The notes under the pieces are model-generated. The model saw only the letters and a program-made list of their open reading frames with translations. It did not search any database and was not told the DNA's origin. Shown piece by piece: positions 59,271 to 64,000 of a stretch of DNA of 64,000 bases (the first letter of the stretch is position 1; each line of letters starts with the position of its first letter). The position numbers were made by a program, and so were the translations under genes. The DNA comes from M55B157 sp965657825 (GTDB lineage Bacteria > Actinomycetota > Actinomycetes > S36-B12), in contig CBFHQG010000002.1 of assembly GCA_965657825.1 (NCBI GenBank), positions 6,438 through 70,437 of the forward strand, in the 5' to 3' direction.

Positions 59271-60430
59271 CGTGCGAGAGCCGCTTCGTACACGCCCACC
59301 GTCTGAGTGGCGATGGCCTGCCAGCCGAAATGGGCGATGGCGCGAGCGCGGCCGGCCACTCCCATCGCGTGGGCCCGATGCGGATCGGCGACGAGGTCGT
59401 TCACTGCGTCGGCGAACGCATGCTCGAAGGCGCGGGGCTCGGCCGGGTCGTAGGGGACGAGTAGCCCGGTCACGCCGTCGGCCACGACCTCGGGGATCCC
59501 GCCGACCGCACTGGCGACGACGGCGGTCTCGCAGGCCATCGCCTCGAGGTTGACGATGCCCAGCGGCTCGTAGACCGACGGGCAGGCGAAGACTCTCGCG
59601 TGGGTGAGCAGCCCGATCACCGACTCTCGATCGAGGTGTTCTTCGATCCACACCACCGCATCAGCCCCCCGTCGTTCGCGCAGGCGGCTGACGGCGTCGT
59701 GAGTCTCGATCCCGATCTCGGGAGTGTCCGGTGAACTCGCGCACAGCACGAGGGTGACGTCATCGGCGAAGCGCTCAGCAGCGGCGATGAGGTGAGCGAT
59801 CCCCTTCTGGCGGGTGATCCTCCCCACGAAGACGACGTAGGGGCGCTCGGGGTCGATGCCGTAGCGCCCGAGGACCTCGGTGTCCGGATCGGGTCGGTAC
59901 AGATCGGTGTCGATGCCGTTGTGCACGACGTGCACGCGATCGGCAGGGACCTGCGGGTAGCACTCCAGCACATCCCGCCGCATACCCTCGCTGACCGCGA
60001 TGATCGCCTGAGCATTCAGATACGAGGTCTGCTCGACCCAGGAGGAGACGCGGTACCCACCACCTAGTTGCTCGGCCTTCCATGGCCGCATCGGTTCCAG
60101 GGAGTGCGCGGTGATCACATGGGGGACCCCATGGAGCAGGCCACCGACGTGCCCGGCGAGGTTGGTGTACCAGGTGTGGGAGTGCAGCAGATCGGCATCC
60201 GCGGTGTCGCGGACCATGCGCAGATCCACCCCGAGGGTCGCCAGAGCGGCGTTCGCCTCAATGAGGTCGTCGGGCACGGCGTGGGCGTGCGCGTCGATCC
60301 GTGATTCACCGAAGCACTCGACCTGGACGTCGACGAGTGCCGCCAGGGCCTCGGCCAGGTGCGTGATGTGGACACCCGCTCCGCCGTAGACATCGGGCGG
60401 CCATTCGCGGGTGAGGAGGGCGACCTTCAC
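59267..60430 (-). CDS. glgM: GT4 alpha-maltose-1-phosphate synthase (GlgM-type glycogen synthase)
   Basis: 387 residues from GTG 60430. A GT-B glycosyltransferase using ADP-glucose: LLTREWPPDVYGGAGVHITH at the N-terminus, VGRITRQKGIAHLI, and the EX7E motif PSVYEPLGIVNLEAMACE. Length and the divergent arrangement with glgC match the mycobacterial GlgM/GlgC pair, in which GlgM makes maltose-1-phosphate for the GlgE route. It may alternatively act as a GlgA-type synthase. GlgE and GlgB are not in the window. Confidence 0.88.
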   Translation of the reverse strand: MKVALLTREWPPDVYGGAGVHITHLAEALAALVDVQVECFGESRIDAHAHAVPDDLIEANAALATLGVDLRMVRDTADADLLHSHTWYTNLAGHVGGLLHGVPHVITAHSLEPMRPWKAEQLGGGYRVSSWVEQTSYLNAQAIIAVSEGMRRDVLECYPQVPADRVHVVHNGIDTDLYRPDPDTEVLGRYGIDPERPYVVFVGRITRQKGIAHLIAAAERFADDVTLVLCASSPDTPEIGIETHDAVSRLRERRGADAVVWIEEHLDRESVIGLLTHARVFACPSVYEPLGIVNLEAMACETAVVASAVGGIPEVVADGVTGLLVPYDPAEPRAFEHAFADAVNDLVADPHRAHAMGVAGRARAIAHFGWQAIATQTVGVYEAALAR

Positions 60431-60517
60431 CAGGTCAATCCCGTCTTCACCGGATCGTCTCCATGCGCTCACTGTAGGGCCTGACGCGGTGGCTCTCGGA
60501 GGACTACCCTGGCCAGT

Positions 60518-61741
60518 ATGCAGACCGGGCCGAGGGTGCTCGCCATCGTCCTCGCCGGTGGCGCAGGCAAGCGACTCCTCCCGCTCACAGCCGACCGGGC
60601 GAAGCCGGCCGTTCCCTTCGGAGGGGCGTACCGCCTGATCGATTTCGTACTCTCGAATCTGATCAATGCAGGGCTGCGTCGAGTGTGCGTGCTGACCCAG
60701 TACAAGTCCCATTCGCTCGACCGTCACATCACCACCACCTGGCGGATGCCGACCCTGCTCGGCGACTACGTCACCCCTGTGCCTGCGCAGCAACGACTCG
60801 GTCCTCGATGGTTCACCGGCAGTGCCGACGCGATCTTCCAGAGTCTGAACCTCATCAATGATGAGGCGCCCGACTACGTCGCGGTCTTCGGGGCCGATCA
60901 CGTCTACCGCATGGACCCGATGCAGATGATCGTCGACCACATCGACGCCGGTGCCGGGGTGAGCGTTGCGGGAATCCGTCAGCCGCGCTCGCTGGCCCAC
61001 CAGTTCGGGGTCATCGAAACGGCCGAGGACGGCCTGCGTATCTCACGATTCTTAGAGAAGCCGGCCGATCCCCCCGGCATCGTCGGCGATGAGGACCACT
61101 CCTACGTCTCGATGGGTAACTACCTGTTCGACACCGAGGTGCTGGTCGAGGCACTGCGGGCGGACGCTGCCGACGAGGGCTCGGTGCACGACATGGGCGG
61201 CAACATCATTCCGGCCCTCGTCGACGCGGGGCAGGCGATCGTCTACGACTTCGACCGGAACGAGGTGCCCGGTAGCACCGAGCGAGACCGAGGCTACTGG
61301 CGCGATGTGGGGACCTTGGATGCCTACCACGATGCGCACATGGATCTGGTGTCCGTGCATCCGATATTCAATCTGTACAACCGAGGCTGGCCCATCCTCA
61401 CCCACCTGCCTCCATACCCCCCGGCGAAGTTCGTCGAGGGCGGCAACGCTCATGAGTCGATGGTGGGTGCCGGTTCCATCGTGTCGGGTGCGCACGTACG
61501 CAACTCGGTGGTGAGCTTCGATGTGCAGATCGCCGGCGGGGCCTATGTGGAGTCGTCGGTGGTGATGCCCGGTGTGCGGATCGGGCGCAACGCGGTCGTG
61601 CGTCGAGCGATCCTGGATAAGAACGTCGTCGTCCCCGATGGGGCTCAGATCGGCGTCGATCTCGACGCGGATCGCGAGCGTTACACGATCAGCGATGGGG
61701 GAATCGTGGTCCTCGGCAAGGGCATCGTGGCTGCGCGATGA
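60518..61741 (+). CDS. glgC: Glucose-1-phosphate adenylyltransferase
   Basis: 407 residues. It makes ADP-glucose from ATP and glucose-1-phosphate. The N-terminal LAGGAGKRLLPLTADRAKPA, FGGAYRLIDFVLSNLINAG, and the C-terminal left-handed beta-helix (SIVSGAHVRNSVVSFDVQIA, VMPGVRIGRNAVV) are complete. Divergent from glgM with an 87-bp shared promoter gap. The stop overlaps the SDR start (ATGA). Confidence 0.97.
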   Translation: MQTGPRVLAIVLAGGAGKRLLPLTADRAKPAVPFGGAYRLIDFVLSNLINAGLRRVCVLTQYKSHSLDRHITTTWRMPTLLGDYVTPVPAQQRLGPRWFTGSADAIFQSLNLINDEAPDYVAVFGADHVYRMDPMQMIVDHIDAGAGVSVAGIRQPRSLAHQFGVIETAEDGLRISRFLEKPADPPGIVGDEDHSYVSMGNYLFDTEVLVEALRADAADEGSVHDMGGNIIPALVDAGQAIVYDFDRNEVPGSTERDRGYWRDVGTLDAYHDAHMDLVSVHPIFNLYNRGWPILTHLPPYPPAKFVEGGNAHESMVGAGSIVSGAHVRNSVVSFDVQIAGGAYVESSVVMPGVRIGRNAVVRRAILDKNVVVPDGAQIGVDLDADRERYTISDGGIVVLGKGIVAAR

Positions 61742-62511
61742 GCGTGCGGGGGGTCGCTGTCGTCACGGGAGCCGGGCGAGGTCTCGGCGAGGTCATCGCG
61801 TCGCGGTTGCGCGGGGTGGGCTACGAGGTGATCGCCACCGACATCACCGGTGCTGATCGCACTCTCGATGTGACCGATGCTGCAGCCTGCCGAGCATTGG
61901 CCAGCGAGGTGCAACCGGATGTGTGGGTCAACAATGCCGGCATCCTCGGCCAGGGGAGCGCAGCGGATAGTGACGATGAGGCCGTGGCGCGGGTCGTCGC
62001 GGTCAATCTCCTCGGGGTGATGAACGGTACTCGTGCAGCGGTGTCGGTGATGCGTCAGCGCGACGGTGGCCGCGGGCGCGGGCGGGTGGTGAACATCGGC
62101 TCGCTCGCCTCGTGGGTGCCCGTCCCGGGCGAGGCTGTCTATGCGGCGACGAAGGCCGGCGTGCTGTCCTTCACCCTCGGGCTCGACGGTGATCTCACGG
62201 CGGCCGGTGTGACGGGGATTCGATTCAGTGTGGTCTGTCCCGACGGGATGCTCACGCCGATGATCACCGAGGTGATCGATGATCCGGCGGTCGCCTTGAC
62301 GTTCACCGGCCTGCGGCTGACCACACCGGAGGAGGTCGCCGATTCAGTCGTCTCCGTGCTCGGTCGGCATCGGCGTATCGTGAGCGTGCCGCACTGGCGG
62401 GGGGCCCAGGTGCGAGTCTTCGGTGCGATTCCCGATGTTGTCCTACGTGCTGCGCCAGTGTTCAGGCGTCTGGGTCGCGCTCAGCAGGACCGGGTTCGTC
62501 GAGGGCGCTGA
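61738..62511 (+). CDS. Short-chain dehydrogenase/reductase
   Basis: 257 residues. A classical SDR: VVTGAGRGLGEVIASRL (cofactor loop), VNNAGILGQG, NIGSLASWVPV (catalytic Ser) and YAATKAGVLSF (YxxxK). An Asp after the second strand (ATDITGA) suggests NAD preference. Coupled to glgC by a 4-bp overlap; whether it belongs to polyglucan metabolism is unclear. Its last 50 bp overlap a small gene on the other strand. Confidence 0.9.
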   Translation: MSVRGVAVVTGAGRGLGEVIASRLRGVGYEVIATDITGADRTLDVTDAAACRALASEVQPDVWVNNAGILGQGSAADSDDEAVARVVAVNLLGVMNGTRAAVSVMRQRDGGRGRGRVVNIGSLASWVPVPGEAVYAATKAGVLSFTLGLDGDLTAAGVTGIRFSVVCPDGMLTPMITEVIDDPAVALTFTGLRLTTPEEVADSVVSVLGRHRRIVSVPHWRGAQVRVFGAIPDVVLRAAPVFRRLGRAQQDRVRRGR

Positions 62512-62740
62512 GCTGCTCGAGACCATCGAACTCAGGCAGCATGAGGCCCGACAGGTCCGAGGAGGAATACAACAGCGCGTGATCGCGAGCCTCCTCGCGG
62601 GCGGTGGCGACCTTCTGGCGTGCGGTACCGACCCAGCCGCATGAGCAGGTCGGGATCAAGAAGGCCGCCCGTCGTTCCAGGTGCACCTCGTGCATCGGTC
62701 GAGGTGCGTCATCTATCCAGGGCTCGTGATCGGGCTGCAC
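62462..62740 (-). CDS. Small conserved hypothetical protein with a CxC motif
   Basis: 92 residues, GTG start. The centre FLIPTCSCGWVGTARQKVAT, followed by AREEARDHALLY, resembles small actinobacterial proteins of unknown function with a CxCGW pattern. There is no signal peptide. The 3' 50 bp overlap the SDR gene antisense, which weakens the call, but the codon pattern and motif favour a real gene. Confidence 0.6.
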   Translation of the reverse strand: MQPDHEPWIDDAPRPMHEVHLERRAAFLIPTCSCGWVGTARQKVATAREEARDHALLYSSSDLSGLMLPEFDGLEQLSALDEPGPAERDPDA

Positions 62741-62848
62741 ACGACAAGGCTAGAACCCAACGGGTGTGAAACCGGCGATGTCCCAGGTGAATCCTCGGTG
62801 AACGAGCCCGCACCTGCGTGTTCGAGCACGTGCTCCTAGGCTGGCGGC

Positions 62849-63322
62849 ATGACATGCGATGTGCAGAAGATCGATACGGGTAATCGCTGGGTCGTGTCGC
62901 GTTCGGTCGTCATCGATGCGCCGGCTTCGGCGATCTTCGATGTCGTCGCCGATCCCTATCAGCACGCGGCCTTCGACGGCTCGGGGACGGTGCAGAAGGC
63001 GATAACGGGCCCGAAGCGACTCGCACTCGGGGATACCTTCCGCATGGATATGCGCATGAAGGCGCCGTATCGGATGGGCAACACCGTCAAGGAATTCGAG
63101 GAGAACCGGCGCATCGCCTGGGCGCATATCGGGGGGCACCGTTGGCGCTACGAGCTGGAGCCCATCGATGACACGCGCACCCGGGTGACCGAGACCTTCG
63201 ATGCGACGACCGCACGGTCGACCCTGCTGTTGAAGGTGATGCGAGCCGATGCGATGAATGCCAAGGCTATCGATGCGACGCTGTGCCGTCTGAAGGACTA
63301 TGTGGAGGCGAAGACCCCATGA
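62849..63322 (+). CDS. SRPBCC-family (START-like) protein
   Basis: 157 residues. A polyketide-cyclase/dehydrase-type fold: SVVIDAPASAIFDVVADPYQ, FDGSGTVQ, GDTFRMDMRMK, NTVKEFEENRRIAWAH and RTRVTETFD. Such proteins bind hydrophobic ligands in a central cavity. The stop overlaps the start of a copper-chaperone-like gene (ATGA). Ligand unknown. Confidence 0.85.
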   Translation: MTCDVQKIDTGNRWVVSRSVVIDAPASAIFDVVADPYQHAAFDGSGTVQKAITGPKRLALGDTFRMDMRMKAPYRMGNTVKEFEENRRIAWAHIGGHRWRYELEPIDDTRTRVTETFDATTARSTLLLKVMRADAMNAKAIDATLCRLKDYVEAKTP

Positions 63323-63531
63323 GCAGCATCACGACCACGACGTACCAGGTCAAGGGGATGACCTGTGAGCACTGCGTCCAGGCCGTCACCGGCGAACTCG
63401 ATCAACTGCCCGAGGTCCAGTCAGTCGATGTCGATCTGGAGTCGGGTGCGGTCACGGTCACCAGCGAGGGTCCGCTGGCAGTGTCGGTCGTGCGAGACGC
63501 GGTCGAAGAAGCAGGTTACGAGTTGGCGTAG
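63319..63531 (+). CDS. Heavy-metal-associated domain protein, CopZ-like
   Basis: 70 residues from the ATG at 63319. A single HMA domain with the metal site GMTCEHCVQAV (CxxC) and the ferredoxin-like pattern VDVDLESGAVTV. Such proteins carry Cu(I) or a similar ion to a P-type ATPase, which is not in the window. Coupled to the SRPBCC gene by a 4-bp overlap. Confidence 0.92.
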   Translation: MSSITTTTYQVKGMTCEHCVQAVTGELDQLPEVQSVDVDLESGAVTVTSEGPLAVSVVRDAVEEAGYELA

Positions 63532-63550
63532 CCGCTCGGCCCTCGACCGA

Positions 63551-64000
63551 TCAGCCGAAGCGCCCGGAGACGTAGTTCTCCGTACGCTCGTCGTCGGGCT
63601 TGGAGAAGATCTTGGTTGTCACGTCGTACTCCACCAGCACGCCGGTGCGCGNNNNNNNNNNCTGCTGCATGTTGTGGGTCACGATCACGATCGTGTAGGT
63701 CTTCTTCAATTCGACCATCAGATCCTCGATGCGACCGGTCGACACCGGGTCGAGTGCCGAGCACGGCTCATCCATGAGGATCACGTCCGGCTGAACGGCG
63801 ATCGCTCGGGCGATGCACAGGCGCTGCTGCTGACCTCCGGACATACCGTAGGCGTTGTCCTTGAGGCGATCCTTGACCTCATCCCACCGGGCAGCTCCCC
63901 GAAGGGCCTCTTCGACCACATCGTCGAGTTTGCCCTTGCGGCCTTGCAGACGGGGCCCGAAGGCGACGTTGTCGTAGATGGACTTGGGGAACGGGTTGGG
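63551..64000 (-). CDS. pstB: Phosphate ABC transporter ATP-binding protein, partial and interrupted by an assembly gap
   Basis: The C-terminal part of PstB; the 5' end lies beyond the window. Reading in from base 64000 gives PNPFPKSIYDNVAFGPRLQG, then MSGGQQQRLCIARAIA (signature), VILMDEPCSALDP (Walker B), VTHNMQQ and, after the gap, VLVEYDVTTKIF and YVSGRFG. These identify the ATPase that drives high-affinity phosphate import. Ten N at 63652-63661 replace more sequence than their length, since PstB proteins have roughly 15-20 residues between the MQQ and LVEY blocks. Confidence 0.93.
   Translation of the reverse strand, partial: PNPFPKSIYDNVAFGPRLQGRKGKLDDVVEEALRGAARWDEVKDRLKDNAYGMSGGQQQRLCIARAIAVQPDVILMDEPCSALDPVSTGRIEDLMVELKKTYTIVIVTHNMQQXXXXRTGVLVEYDVTTKIFSKPDDERTENYVSGRFG
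63652..63661. other. Assembly gap (10 N)
   Basis: Ten undetermined bases inside pstB. The reading frame happens to stay open across it. The gap length is probably a placeholder. Confidence 0.95.

Noticed and set aside
59267..61000. Long N-terminal extension of glgM
   Set aside because: It overlaps the start of glgC antisense; the GT4 fold begins at the GTG at 60430.
62750..63139. A 129-codon minus-strand frame
   Set aside because: It is antisense to the SRPBCC gene, which has a recognisable fold and is coupled to the next gene.
1..64000. CRISPR arrays, insertion sequences, integrases or prophage
   Set aside because: No spaced direct-repeat array, transposase, recombinase or phage structural gene is recognisable. 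The repeats found are short palindromes or in-gene tandem repeats.

Overview
This is a GC-rich stretch of chromosome from an actinomycete-type bacterium (Actinomycetota). The placement rests on gene content read directly from the sequence: the tRNA order Glu-Asp-Phe, a divergent glgM/glgC pair, two SfLAP/GAP-family membrane proteins, GAF-ANTAR regulators, an AbiEi/DUF559-type gene, frequent GTG starts and dense ATGA/GTGA overlaps. I cannot place it below class level. A run of ten N at 63652-63661 shows it is a draft scaffold. No rRNA, CRISPR array, insertion sequence, integrase or phage gene was seen.

Layout. 1-9000: a truncated regulatory protein, a sulfotransferase overlapping a Cache-HAMP sensor, two SfLAP paralogues on either side of a three-tRNA cluster, a small metallopeptidase, an SGNH protein, the tRNA-modification enzyme TsaC/Sua5 and a TPR protein. 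9000-16300: an HtrA-like protease preceded by direct repeats, a gamma-glutamyltransferase-like enzyme, a YbdK-type carboxylate-amine ligase with an M20 amidohydrolase, then a CrtA-like protein divergent from an MpaB/DUF2236 oxygenase. 16300-19580: acetoacetyl-CoA synthetase and a DUF559/AbiEi gene bracketed by two related palindromes of about 60 bp.

19584-26829 is a kynurenine gene set: tryptophan 2,3-dioxygenase, kynureninase and a formamidase-like hydrolase in one operon; 2-aminomuconate deaminase, 3-hydroxyanthranilate dioxygenase, ACMS decarboxylase and kynurenine monooxygenase in a second; a LysR regulator lies between. Together they should take tryptophan to 2-aminomuconate-level products, except that no obvious 2-aminomuconate-semialdehyde dehydrogenase is adjacent. 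27000-43000 is a mixed region: lipoproteins, a 41-residue zinc-ribbon gene, adenosine deaminase, an APH-type kinase, a decayed response regulator, a GAF-LuxR regulator, a phosphoribosyltransferase-hydrolase fusion, a DM13 protein, a large acyl-CoA dehydrogenase, two GAF-ANTAR regulators, a class-C serine hydrolase, a secreted beta-propeller-FKBP fusion, tRNA-Lys and surface proteins.

43094-50406 is a xylose operon (kinase, isomerase, ABC transporter, ROK regulator) followed by a convergent Gfo/Idh/MocA dehydrogenase. 51493-64000 holds an L,D-transpeptidase, a TPP enzyme divergent from an aldehyde dehydrogenase/FAD oxidoreductase pair, a Rossmann-like protein of unknown function, an EamA exporter, glgM and glgC, an SDR, small proteins and the end of pstB.

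The least ordinary signals are structural: the palindromes around the DUF559 gene, a perfect 30-bp hairpin at 56639-56701, a 17-bp hairpin covering a start codon at 41318-41365, and TGTAAGA direct repeats ahead of the HtrA gene.
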